From assembly GCA_964553535.1 (NCBI GenBank), contig CAZKLK010000043.1:1-12444 (forward strand): DNA of 12,444 nt, in the 5' to 3' direction. The notes under the pieces were generated by a model. That model did not search any database and was not told where the DNA came from. It was given only the letters and a program-made list of their open reading frames with translations. How positions within the stretch are numbered: position 1 is the first letter of the stretch; each line of letters opens with the position of its first letter. This DNA comes from JALHSV01 sp964553535 (GTDB lineage: Bacteria > Nitrospirota > Thermodesulfovibrionia > Thermodesulfovibrionales > SM23-35). This document shows, piece by piece, positions 6,165-12,444 of the stretch. Both the position numbers and the translations under genes were made by a program.

Positions 6165-6970
6165 ATAGAAGAGAATTTTTAAAGATTGCTGGAATTTCCT
6201 CTCTCCTTGGCGTTGGAGGCTTTTCTTTAGCAAACGCCGTAAGAGGCGATCTCGAGGCTTCTCAGATCAAATCGAATCCCATTGCCCTGACTGCCGGGAG
6301 ATGGGCGATGGTCGTTGACATGAGCAAGTTCAAATCTCCGGAAGATTATCAGAAATGCTTTGACGCGTGCCATCTTAAACACAATGTGCCCAGCGCGTTT
6401 GATAACCCAAGGCATGAGATCAAATGGATATGGACGGAAACATATGAACACGCATTCCCCGGCAACGAGGATCCATACCTGTCGGAAAAAATAAAGCATA
6501 TGCCCTTCATTGTCCTCTGCAACCATTGCGATAATCCCCCGTGCGTCAGAGTTTGTCCGACTAAAGCCACTTTCAAGAGAAAAAGCGACGGCATTGTCAT
6601 GATGGATATGCACCGGTGCATCGGCTGCAGATTCTGCATGGCAGGCTGTCCTTACGGCGCCAGGAGTTTTAATTACAGGGATCCGAGGCCCAATATTGAT
6701 GAATCAAAGCAAAACCGTGAGTTTCCGACCCGGATGAAGGGTGTTGTTGAAAAATGCACCTTTTGTTACGAAAGGCTGGCAGTAGGTCTTCTCCCGGCCT
6801 GTGTCGAGGCCGCCAACGGGGTTGCCGCAAAGAAAGGGACCGCTCCGGGATTAATCTTCGGCGATATTAAGAATCCGAATTCGGAGGTTAGGAAAATTCT
6901 CAGTGAAAGGTTTAGCTTCAGACGCAAACCCGAGCTCGGAACCGGGCCGAGCGTGTATTACGTCCTTTAG
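6161..6970 (+). CDS. dsrO: DsrO, Tat-exported periplasmic ferredoxin-like subunit
   Basis: A 269-residue protein starting MNRREFLK, a twin-arginine signal (R3-R4), with a hydrophobic stretch to about residue 22 and a likely cleavage after LANA (residue 26). It is therefore exported folded with its clusters. Cysteine sets are C120/C123/C128/C132, C153/C156/C159/C163 and C199/C202/C214 with C66/C70 (QKCFDAC) able to complete a further site; this fits the multi-cluster NrfC/PsrB/HybA-type family. The start is placed at 6161, 8 nt after AAGGAG (6147-6152) and overlapping the dsrJ stop by 4 nt; the longer frame from 6086 would bury the Tat signal. DsrO pairs with the NrfD-type membrane protein DsrP encoded 9 nt downstream and is thought to pass electrons between DsrJ and DsrP on the periplasmic side. 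Confidence 0.95.
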   Translation: MNRREFLKIAGISSLLGVGGFSLANAVRGDLEASQIKSNPIALTAGRWAMVVDMSKFKSPEDYQKCFDACHLKHNVPSAFDNPRHEIKWIWTETYEHAFPGNEDPYLSEKIKHMPFIVLCNHCDNPPCVRVCPTKATFKRKSDGIVMMDMHRCIGCRFCMAGCPYGARSFNYRDPRPNIDESKQNREFPTRMKGVVEKCTFCYERLAVGLLPACVEAANGVAAKKGTAPGLIFGDIKNPNSEVRKILSERFSFRRKPELGTGPSVYYVL

Positions 6971-6979
6971 GAGGGAATA

Positions 6980-8170
6980 ATGCTTGAAAATGCAATACGT
7001 GGAAGCCAAAAATACTGGATTTGGGTGTTTTTTTTACTGTCAATAATCGGAGCTGGTTTCTTGGCATATCTCTATCAGTTTAAGTACGGGTTGGGTATTA
7101 CCGGTATGAGCAGGGATGTGTCATGGGGATTGTATATTGGCCAGTTCACCTTCCTGGTCGGAGTGGCGGCTTCGGGCGTGATGGTCGTCCTCCCATACTA
7201 CTTGCATAATTACAAGAAATTTGCGCGCCTCACAATTCTGGGTGAGTTTCTGGCGATTGCGGCAGTCATCATGTGCATGCTCTTTATTTTTGTCGATCTT
7301 GGACAGCCGCTCCGTGTTTTGAATGTCATTTTGCACCCTACCCCTAATTCTGTCATGTTTTATGACATGATTGTTCTAAGCGGGTACCTGATGCTGAATC
7401 TTTTTATCGGCTGGATAGTGTTAGGCGCCGAGCGTAAAGAAGTTGCGCCGCCCAAATGGATCAAGCCGATTATTTATCTTTCAATAGCTTGGGCGCCTTC
7501 CATCCACACGGTTACGGCGTTTCTGTACGCCGGCATCCCGGGCAAGCACTTCTGGCTGACGGCAATCATGGCGGCCCGATTTTTGGCATCAGCCTTTGCC
7601 GCAGGACCCGCGCTTTTGATTCTCTTAGCCTTCATCGTGAGAAGATTTACCAAATTCGATCCCGGTAAAGAAGCCATTCAGTCATTGGGGAAAATCGTTA
7701 CGTATTGCATGATCCTCAATGTATTCTTCCTCGGGCTCGAGTTGTTCACGGCATTTTACAGCCAGATTCCCGGCCACATGCACTCTTTCGTCTACCTCTA
7801 TGCCGGATATCATGGTTACTCACAACTCGTTCCTATCATGTGGCTGTCAAGCATCCTCGCGGTTATTTCCCTTGGTATGCTTGTCTTCCCGCAGATTCGG
7901 AAGAATGAGAACTTACTGGCAGTCGCATGTGTCGCGACATTCTTTTCTTTGTGGATAGATAAGGGATTCGGGCTTGTTGTCGGCGGATTCGTGCCGAATT
8001 CATTTGAAAAAATAACCGAATACTGGCCGACGATCCCTGAAGCGATAATCACGATGGCCGTGTGGGCAATCGGGTTTCTGGTGCTGACGATCCTCTATAA
8101 GGTGGCCATTTCGGTCAAGGAAGAAGTCGTGTTTGATAAATACGGCGAGAGGCAGGTAAAAGCTGAATAA
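6980..8170 (+). CDS. dsrP: DsrP, NrfD-family quinone-interacting membrane subunit
   Basis: A 396-residue, strongly hydrophobic protein with about ten membrane spans (roughly residues 13-33, 52-72, 86-106, 127-148, 164-184, 192-220, 238-258, 284-304, 311-331 and 353-375). It belongs to the NrfD/PsrC/HybB family, which binds menaquinone and partners a periplasmic four-cluster protein, here DsrO. No cysteine motif for metal clusters is seen, as expected. Conserved-looking polar positions include the WGLYIGQF and FVDLGQPLR segments (residues 49-56 and 104-112). AGGAGGG (6969-6975) overlaps the dsrO stop and lies 4 nt before the ATG. It is the last gene of the tight dsrMKJOP run; 88 nt follow without a clear terminator, so transcription probably continues into the ferredoxin gene. 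Confidence 0.95.
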   Translation: MLENAIRGSQKYWIWVFFLLSIIGAGFLAYLYQFKYGLGITGMSRDVSWGLYIGQFTFLVGVAASGVMVVLPYYLHNYKKFARLTILGEFLAIAAVIMCMLFIFVDLGQPLRVLNVILHPTPNSVMFYDMIVLSGYLMLNLFIGWIVLGAERKEVAPPKWIKPIIYLSIAWAPSIHTVTAFLYAGIPGKHFWLTAIMAARFLASAFAAGPALLILLAFIVRRFTKFDPGKEAIQSLGKIVTYCMILNVFFLGLELFTAFYSQIPGHMHSFVYLYAGYHGYSQLVPIMWLSSILAVISLGMLVFPQIRKNENLLAVACVATFFSLWIDKGFGLVVGGFVPNSFEKITEYWPTIPEAIITMAVWAIGFLVLTILYKVAISVKEEVVFDKYGERQVKAE

Positions 8171-8242
8171 AGGGCTTTGAAGTGATTGCATCGGAGAAAA
8201 ATTTCGTTGCTGTTATATGAAACCGATCCGGTAATCTACATT

Positions 8243-8253
8243 AAGGAGGTGAG
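8243..8253 (+). promoter_or_regulatory. Near-perfect ribosome binding site fixing a TTG start
   Basis: AAGGAGGTGAG is an almost full complement of the 16S rRNA 3' end. The AGGAGGT core lies 8 nt before TTG at 8259. No ATG or GTG in frame gives a ferredoxin N-terminus, so this site decides the start and may offset the weaker TTG codon. Confidence 0.85.
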
Positions 8254-8258
8254 AAAGA

Positions 8259-8450
8259 TTGGCCACTTTTATTGTTACCGTTGACAGAGATAAATGTGAT
8301 GGCTGTGAAGAGTGCGTGAACAACTGTCCGGTTGCAGTCTTTCAATTGAAAGACGGAAAGGCAGACCCATATCAGGTTGACCTGTGCGAAGGATGCGAAA
8401 CCTGTGTGAGTGTCTGTCCGACGGGCGCGGTGACCCTTAAAGAGCAGTAA
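8259..8450 (+). CDS. Small 2x[4Fe-4S] ferredoxin
   Basis: A 63-residue acidic ferredoxin with two classical cluster motifs: C13-C16-C19-C23 followed by P (CDGCEECVNNCP) and C43-C46-C49-C53 followed by P (CEGCETCVSVCP). Each fourth cysteine would ligate the other cluster, as in clostridial-type ferredoxins. It has no signal peptide, so it is cytoplasmic. The start codon is TTG, supported by a near-perfect ribosome binding site and by the usual short lead before the first motif. It lies 88 nt after dsrP and before a strong terminator, so it is most likely the last gene of the dsrMKJOP transcript. A small ferredoxin gene near dsr genes is known in other sulfite reducers; a role as electron carrier for DsrAB or DsrMK is inference. 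The partner cannot be read from sequence. Confidence 0.92.
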   Translation: MATFIVTVDRDKCDGCEECVNNCPVAVFQLKDGKADPYQVDLCEGCETCVSVCPTGAVTLKEQ

Positions 8451-8490
8451 CAACAATGGGCACATAATATTATGTAATTGAAAGAATCAG

Positions 8491-8524
8491 CGGGGATGCC
8501 GGGTTATCCGGCATCCCCGTTTTT
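8491..8524 (+). terminator. Intrinsic terminator after the ferredoxin gene
   Basis: A perfect 12-bp GC-rich stem, CGGGGATGCCGG (8491-8502) with CCGGCATCCCCG (8508-8519), closes a 5-nt loop GTTAT and runs directly into TTTTT (8520-8524). It should end the dsrMKJOP-ferredoxin transcript. The next gene's start lies only 11 nt past the T tract. A weaker competing hairpin, CCCCG (8515-8519) with CGGGG (8526-8530), uses the 3' arm and the T tract as loop. Confidence 0.9.
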
Positions 8525-8535
8525 GCGGGGCTCCC

Positions 8536-9087
8536 TTGGAAGAGTTTATAAGACAGTACGGCTACTTAGCCATATTCATACTGACGTTTTTTGAGGGGGA
8601 AAGTGTGCTTTTCGCCGCAGGTTTTCTCGCGTTTCACGGATACCTCAACTCGATTCTCGTGATTCTTGTCTCGGCGACTGCGTCATATGTCGGACACGCA
8701 ACGTTTTTTCTGATCGCGCTTCACAGGAGAGAGAAGTTTCTGAAAGTGGTACAAAAATTTATAAAAGTCAATCTGCTGAAACTCGAATCCATTATGGCGC
8801 GGTATGGAACTGCCGCTATTTTTATCACTCAATGGCTCTACGGATTCAGATTGCTAAGCGCGGCGGTGTTAGGTCTTTCCCGCATGGGCAGGGCAAAGTA
8901 TTTTACTTTGCAGCTTATGAGTTGTCTTATCTGGGCTATAATCTGCACGGGCGTAGGGTTTTTTTTCGGGGCAACGATGGAGAAGCTGTTAGGAGATATC
9001 AAGAAATATAATATATTAATCGCGATAGGAGTTATGACGGCAGGATTTCTTCTGTGGATAATCCGGGATGTCCGGAAGAGAAGTTAG
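8536..9087 (+). CDS. DedA-family membrane protein
   Basis: A 183-residue protein with about four or five hydrophobic segments (near residues 8-33, 38-60, 93-115, 126-147 and 159-176). It fits the DedA/VTT superfamily of lipid scramblase-like membrane proteins. Supporting motifs are FFEGESVLFAAGFLAFHG (residues 18-35), with acidic E20/E22, and the YGFRLLSAAVLGLSRM stretch (102-117), with R105 equivalent to the conserved arginine. The best start is TTG at 8536, giving MEEFIRQYGYLAI; a TGA lies in frame at 8479 and no better start exists between. No good ribosome binding site precedes it, only GCGGGG, part of the terminator region. Whether it is made by readthrough or from a promoter hidden in the hairpin is unclear. 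DedA members support envelope and proton-motive-force homeostasis; no specific link to sulfur metabolism is visible. Confidence 0.82.
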   Translation: MEEFIRQYGYLAIFILTFFEGESVLFAAGFLAFHGYLNSILVILVSATASYVGHATFFLIALHRREKFLKVVQKFIKVNLLKLESIMARYGTAAIFITQWLYGFRLLSAAVLGLSRMGRAKYFTLQLMSCLIWAIICTGVGFFFGATMEKLLGDIKKYNILIAIGVMTAGFLLWIIRDVRKRS

Positions 9088-9125
9088 CCGCCGCTTTGTA
9101 TGATGCTTGAAAGGAGAAAAACGTT

Positions 9126-9467
9126 ATGAAATGCCTGTTCTGCGAGATTGTGGGGAAAAAAATACCGGCAAGGATACTCTTTGACGACGATCATGCCATC
9201 GCCTTTGAGGACATACATCCTCAGTCGCCGGTGCATGTTCTTGTCGTGCCCAAGAAACATATTCCCACCAGCTTGGAAATACAACCCGATGACAACTGGC
9301 TCGTCGGACACCTGTTTCAGATAGCAAATTCCATAGCACGGCAGAAAGGGATAGCAGAACGGGGCTTCAGGCTGGTGATGAACTGCAATCCGGAGTCAGG
9401 GCAGACGGTTTTTCATATTCATCTCCATATGCTCGGCGGAAGGCTCATGCAATGGCCTCCCGGGTAA
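9126..9467 (+). CDS. HIT-family (HinT-like) nucleotide hydrolase
   Basis: A 113-residue cytoplasmic protein of the histidine triad family. The triad H97-I-H99-L-H101-M-L fits the H-phi-H-phi-H-phi-phi signature, with H99 the likely catalytic nucleophile. The N-terminus (CLFCEIVGKKIPA) has C3 and C6, which in HinT-type proteins often help bind zinc. The ending GGRLMQWPPG is typical of the HinT branch, whose members hydrolyse adenosine phosphoramidates and similar nucleotides. The start ATG is 9 nt after AAGGAG (9111-9116). It follows dedA by 38 nt and probably shares its transcript. The stop codon lies inside a short inverted repeat, and the next gene is convergent. HinT-like activity on adenylyl-sulfate-type compounds is known for some family members, but a link to sulfur metabolism here is only speculation. 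Confidence 0.9.
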   Translation: MKCLFCEIVGKKIPARILFDDDHAIAFEDIHPQSPVHVLVVPKKHIPTSLEIQPDDNWLVGHLFQIANSIARQKGIAERGFRLVMNCNPESGQTVFHIHLHMLGGRLMQWPPG

Positions 9468-9473
9468 GGCCAT
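9452..9473. repeat. Inverted repeat over the HIT stop codon
   Basis: ATGGCCT (9452-9458) and AGGCCAT (9467-9473) form a perfect 7-bp stem around CCCGGGTA, covering the end of the HIT gene. No T tract follows on either strand, so it is at best a weak bidirectional transcription-end or mRNA-stability hairpin between the convergent genes. Confidence 0.35.
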
Positions 9474-9502
9474 GAACATGATCAAGACGACAGGTGTTGT
9501 GT

Positions 9503-11242
9503 TCAGGAGGGTTTTGTTTCCGGCAGTCCGATCATGCGGCGGCATTCGTTGCGGTAACGCGTAACTTCAGGAGAATCGGGACATCTGCTGAAGCATTGCC
9601 ACGCTTTTTCAAATTGTGAAAGAAATATAAAACTTATACCGCAACACATAGCGATCTGATCATTGTCGGGGAAATGCTGCATTCCTTCAGATAGAATTCT
9701 GACTGATTCTTCATATCTCCTCTGTCTCTGGCTGAGACTACCCAAGCCCAGATATGCGCGGGGATGCGGAGCATATGAGAGCGCCCTGCGATAAAGTCTC
9801 TCAGAAGCATCTTCCCTGCCGGGAATAGCTCCGATCATTGAATAGTCTCCGTGACTGAAGGTCATCGCAAGCCGCGAAAGAAAATCCGAATGGCATTCGT
9901 AAAGGTCTTCCCTGTCGGCAAGTTCAATGTCGTCGGCAAATAGAGGCAGATTATTGAAGAAAGCGGTTCTCAGTTTATGTCCGAAAGCAAGTATCATGTC
10001 CTGTGACAGGCGCTCATCCGTCTCAAAGTACATGATGTCCTCTATCCGTTCGAGCCAGATATCGTCTCCAATCCCCGTTCTTTTTTGGAAAGAATCGTAG
10101 AGCGAAGTACCCGGGAAAATGTCGAGGATGTAAAAAATCGAGCTAAGGGGTTTAATATCCATGATCAGATCGATGGTTTCCCTGATGGTATCCTGCGTTT
10201 CGCCCGGGTTGCCGTAGATGAAATATGCCCGGGGCAATATGCCATACTTTTTCGTCAGGGTGAAAGCTTTTTTTATATCATCAACCTTGATTTTTTTGTT
10301 AAGAGCATTTCTGATTTTTTCCGAGCCGCTTTCAACGCCGAAACTGATTTGTATGCAGCCGGCTTTCCTCATCCAGTAAAGCATCTCCTCACTGATGAAG
10401 TTTACCCGCGAGATGGCGAACCAGGTTATCGCCAGATTCATCCCGATGATCCTGCGGCATATCTCAATCACGCGGTCTTCTCTCATTGTGAAGGTATCGT
10501 CCGATATATAGAAAAATGAGATGCCTTTGTGATGCAGATGTTCAAGTTGCCGGACAAAATACTCGGGCGAATGAAATCTGACCCTGCGTCCCCAGAATCG
10601 GGGCGAACCGCAGAATGTGCAGTCCGAAGGACAGCCGCGGGATGACACGACGTGCTGGAAAATAAAGTGTTCTGAGGGCATGGGCAGCCTGTCGAGATCC
10701 CTGACGAAATCGGATGGTCCGGTACTGATGCATTTCCCATCCCTCCTGAAGGCAATTCCTTTGACAGAAGGTATGTCACTGTACCTGCCTTCCCGCACAC
10801 AGTCGACGAGGCGAAGAAAACTGTATTCCCCTTCGCCCACGACTATAAAATCGATTTCTTCAAAGCTATCCAGGAGGTGTTTCCAGAGAAACGTGGCCCC
10901 GATCCCGCCCAATACCGTTTTCACTCCGGGAAGAATTCTTTTTGCGATTCCCGCAATATCGATTGCTCCCCAGCGATTGGCATGCACAATCGAGAACCCT
11001 ATCATATCCGGACTTTTCTCCCTGAGGATATTTTCGATATCTCCAATCCGGTCTTTCATATTATGCCAGTTCAGTATCTCCACGTCGTGGAAGTTTTCCT
11101 TCAGCAGGGCCCCGATGTAATAAAGTCCGACCGGCACCGCGCCGACATCTTCTGCACGTATCCGCTCGTCAAGGAAAAAAGGATAAATCAGGAGTATCTT
11201 CAAAGTCTTTTTAATTCGCCGGGTTCTTTGCGGGATGTCCAT
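9503..11242 (-). CDS. B12-binding radical SAM protein with C-terminal TPR-like region
   Basis: A 579-residue protein with three parts. Residues about 14-150 form a cobalamin-binding Rossmann-type domain (KILLIYPF start, VLGGIGATFLW and VVGEGEYSF). Residues about 195-420 are a radical SAM barrel with C204-C208-C211 (CPSDCTFC) and the later SFGVESGSEKIRNAL and YFIYGNPGET segments. Residues about 476-560 look like TPR repeats (YRRALSYAPHPRAYLGLGSL, YEESVRILSEGMQHFP). This is the class of B12-dependent radical SAM enzymes, often methylases or tetrapyrrole/lipid-modifying enzymes; the substrate is not evident. The ATG at 11242 overlaps the upstream transporter gene by 43 nt and lacks a ribosome binding site. 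A TTG at 11203 would start MKILLIYPFF and overlap that stop as TTGA, an attractive alternative. It is the downstream member of a two-gene unit and ends 35 nt from the convergent HIT gene. Confidence 0.85.
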   Translation of the reverse strand: MDIPQRTRRIKKTLKILLIYPFFLDERIRAEDVGAVPVGLYYIGALLKENFHDVEILNWHNMKDRIGDIENILREKSPDMIGFSIVHANRWGAIDIAGIAKRILPGVKTVLGGIGATFLWKHLLDSFEEIDFIVVGEGEYSFLRLVDCVREGRYSDIPSVKGIAFRRDGKCISTGPSDFVRDLDRLPMPSEHFIFQHVVSSRGCPSDCTFCGSPRFWGRRVRFHSPEYFVRQLEHLHHKGISFFYISDDTFTMREDRVIEICRRIIGMNLAITWFAISRVNFISEEMLYWMRKAGCIQISFGVESGSEKIRNALNKKIKVDDIKKAFTLTKKYGILPRAYFIYGNPGETQDTIRETIDLIMDIKPLSSIFYILDIFPGTSLYDSFQKRTGIGDDIWLERIEDIMYFETDERLSQDMILAFGHKLRTAFFNNLPLFADDIELADREDLYECHSDFLSRLAMTFSHGDYSMIGAIPGREDASERLYRRALSYAPHPRAYLGLGSLSQRQRRYEESVRILSEGMQHFPDNDQIAMCCGISFIFLSQFEKAWQCFSRCPDSPEVTRYRNECRRMIGLPETKPS

Positions 11243-12270
11243 TCCGATATCAGGGAGTACCCGAGCGCAAGGAGCGCCGGGCCGAGAAAGACTCCTATGA
11301 ATCCGAAAGCGAGTATTCCACCGAGTACGCCGAGGAGAATAAGGACGAATGGAAGATTGCCGCCCCGGCTTATGAGGTAAGGCTTGACAACGTTGTCAAC
11401 ACCGCTTATTACGAACATGCCCCAGATCGCCATAAAAATGGCCCATCCGAGGGAATAATTGAAGAAAATCCACACTGTTACGGGCACCCAGACAAATGGA
11501 GGCCCCATTGGAATAAATGCAAAAAAGAAGGTCAAGAAGCCAAGGAGCAGAGCGCCGGGGACGCCCGCTATGAAGAAACCGATCATCGCGAAGGTCCCCT
11601 GGATTGCGGCGGTTCCTATGAGGCCGAAAACAACGCTCTTTGTGGTATCTGCGGCAACCTGGATAAGCTTCTCGGCGCGTGAGCCGGCAATCTTCCGCAG
11701 CAAATTTGCCAGGCTCTGCGCGGACTCCTCCCCGTCGCGATAAAAGAAAAAACAGACAACGATGCTCAGGATTATCTGCATCATGGCCTGAAAGATGACA
11801 GGAGTGCTCCTGAGAATATTTTCTTTAATCTGCTTCAGGTGAGGACCGATAAAATTGGCAAACTGGGCTTGGTCAGTAGTCCATATCTGCCAGCGCTGAT
11901 AGATATCCGAACCAAATAAAGGAATTTTTTCAACCCAACCAGGCAAAGGGGGCAGTCCCTTTTCCAACTCCATGCGGATTTGTTTCACGAAATTTGTGGC
12001 TTCATCAGCAAAACTGAAGCCCACCACCACAAGCGGCATGACGAAGACAGCGGCAAGCAGCAGGGTCATGACTGTCGCCGCGAGCGTCCTGTTGCCCTTG
12101 AAAATACGTGTCCACCACTTGTAAACAGGCCATGTGGAAAAAGAGAGAATCAATGCCCATATCAAGGCTGATATGAACGGCCTGAGAACAACGAAACAGC
12201 CGACTACGAGAACGAACAGAACAGAGGCGCTTATTAGATGTTCAATATATTTATCTCGCTGTTCCGTCAT
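11200..12270 (-). CDS. AI-2E-family (PF01594) membrane transporter
   Basis: A 356-residue protein of the AI-2E/TqsA/PerM family. Hydrophobic segments lie near residues 12-29, 31-47, 62-88, 157-177, 213-256, 258-280 and 306-338, giving about eight spans, and a large soluble loop (about 89-155) sits between the third and fourth, as the family shows. Family motifs are FIPMGPPFVWVPV (252-264), VDNVVKPYLIS (291-301) and LGVLGGILAFGFIGVFLGP (313-331). Members export small metabolites, autoinducer-2, or exchange ions; the substrate cannot be assigned from sequence and no luxS is present. The ATG at 12270 is preceded by a weak purine-rich GGAAGAAAG. It overlaps the radical SAM gene at its 3' end, so the two are probably co-transcribed. 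Confidence 0.93.
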   Translation of the reverse strand: MTEQRDKYIEHLISASVLFVLVVGCFVVLRPFISALIWALILSFSTWPVYKWWTRIFKGNRTLAATVMTLLLAAVFVMPLVVVGFSFADEATNFVKQIRMELEKGLPPLPGWVEKIPLFGSDIYQRWQIWTTDQAQFANFIGPHLKQIKENILRSTPVIFQAMMQIILSIVVCFFFYRDGEESAQSLANLLRKIAGSRAEKLIQVAADTTKSVVFGLIGTAAIQGTFAMIGFFIAGVPGALLLGFLTFFFAFIPMGPPFVWVPVTVWIFFNYSLGWAIFMAIWGMFVISGVDNVVKPYLISRGGNLPFVLILLGVLGGILAFGFIGVFLGPALLALGYSLISEWTSRKEPGELKRL

Positions 12271-12318
12271 AACTTTCTTCCGCCGGCGTCAAGGAGCGCG
12301 AAACCATCAATGCATCTA

Positions 12319-12350
12319 ATTCTATCATAGAAGAAAAAATTAAATGGCAA
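12319..12350 (-). promoter_or_regulatory. Weak candidate promoter for the AI-2E/radical SAM unit
   Basis: On the minus strand TTGCCA (12350-12345) is a good -35. TATGAT (12329-12324) follows at 15 nt and TAGAAT (12324-12319) at 20 nt; neither spacing is ideal. The site is 49-80 nt upstream of the transporter start in the only gap available. Confidence 0.28.
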
Positions 12351-12368
12351 ACCCTCTGCCCTCAAATT

Positions 12369-12396
12369 CCGCCCCATCTTCGGCGGGGTATAATTT
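12369..12396. repeat. Palindromic element, partial copy C
   Basis: CCGCC (12369-12373) and GGCGG (12382-12386) can pair, and the 3' flank GGCGGGGTATAATTT repeats the exit side of the element at 118-150 (GGCGGGGTATATAATTT, 2 nt longer there). The left half differs (CCCCATCTT). It again carries TATAAT (12389-12394) next to the stem. Confidence 0.5.
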
Positions 12397-12433
12397 ACCA
12401 CCACACCAGAAAGCCCTGTCTGTAAAGACGGGG
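12395..12433 (+). mobile_element. Possible IS200/IS605-type transposon left end
   Basis: A subterminal hairpin, CCCTGTCT (12414-12421) with AGACGGGG (12426-12433), contains one G.T pair and the loop GTAA. AAAG (12410-12413) abuts its 5' foot, and TTAC (12395-12398) lies 11 nt further upstream. In the studied IS608 system, TTAC is the left cleavage site and AAAG at the hairpin foot is the guide that recognises it, though its spacing is longer. No tnpA or tnpB gene is visible before the window ends, so this may be the start of an element beyond the edge, a solo remnant, or an unrelated hairpin repeat. Confidence 0.25.
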
Positions 12434-12444
12434 ATGAATAGGAT

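Noticed and set aside
9452..9502. Bidirectional terminator between the HIT and radical SAM genes
   Set aside because: The 7-bp inverted repeat has no T tract on either strand.
10617..11380. Two plus-strand open frames of 167 codons (10617-11120 and 10877-11380) opposite the radical SAM gene
   Set aside because: They are antisense to clear domain-bearing sequence, and the translations are low in recognisable structure.

Overview
The window centres on a dissimilatory sulfur-metabolism locus of an anaerobic bacterium. A complete dsrMKJOP membrane-complex operon (3153-8170) is preceded by dsrC (2063-2398) and by a CbiA-family amidase gene best read as dsrN (486-1871). No dsrAB, dsrEFH, apr, sat or qmo gene lies in the window, so the locus is split or cut by the window edge. 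The moderate GC content, the reductive-type gene set (DsrN, DsrC and DsrMKJOP without DsrEFH), the RsbRD-domain gene before dsrM and the small ferredoxin after dsrP suggest a sulfate or sulfite reducer of the Nitrospirota (Thermodesulfovibrio relatives) or Desulfobacterota type. That placement is inference from gene content, not a phylogeny.

Layout. Positions 1-252 hold several palindromic repeats and no gene. Positions 253-1871 hold a small FmdB-type zinc ribbon gene that overlaps dsrN by 4 nt. After a 191-nt gap comes dsrC, which forms its own unit ending in a strong intrinsic terminator (2411-2470). From 2585 to 8170 lies a tight operon: an RsbRD N-terminal-domain protein, then dsrM, dsrK, dsrJ, dsrO and dsrP, with gaps of 1-9 nt or a 4-nt overlap. 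An 88-nt gap precedes a TTG-initiated 2x[4Fe-4S] ferredoxin, followed by a second strong terminator (8491-8524). A DedA-family membrane protein begins 11 nt after the terminator's T tract and is followed by a HIT-domain hydrolase. On the opposite strand, convergent with these, are a B12-binding radical SAM/TPR protein and, upstream of it and overlapping, an AI-2E-family (PF01594) transporter. Positions 12271-12444 contain more palindromes, the last resembling an IS200/IS605-type transposon end.

How the genes fit together. DsrC carries sulfite-derived sulfur from DsrAB as a trisulfide on its two C-terminal cysteines (C99 and C110). DsrK, an HdrD-like Fe-S protein anchored by the heme b protein DsrM, is thought to reduce that trisulfide with electrons from the quinone pool and/or periplasm, in a complex with the periplasmic cytochrome DsrJ, the Tat-exported Fe-S protein DsrO and the NrfD-like DsrP. 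DsrN amidates siroheme for DsrAB. The RsbRD-domain protein and the ferredoxin are the least understood members and may add sensing and an extra electron route. DedA, HIT, radical SAM and AI-2E genes have no evident role in this pathway.
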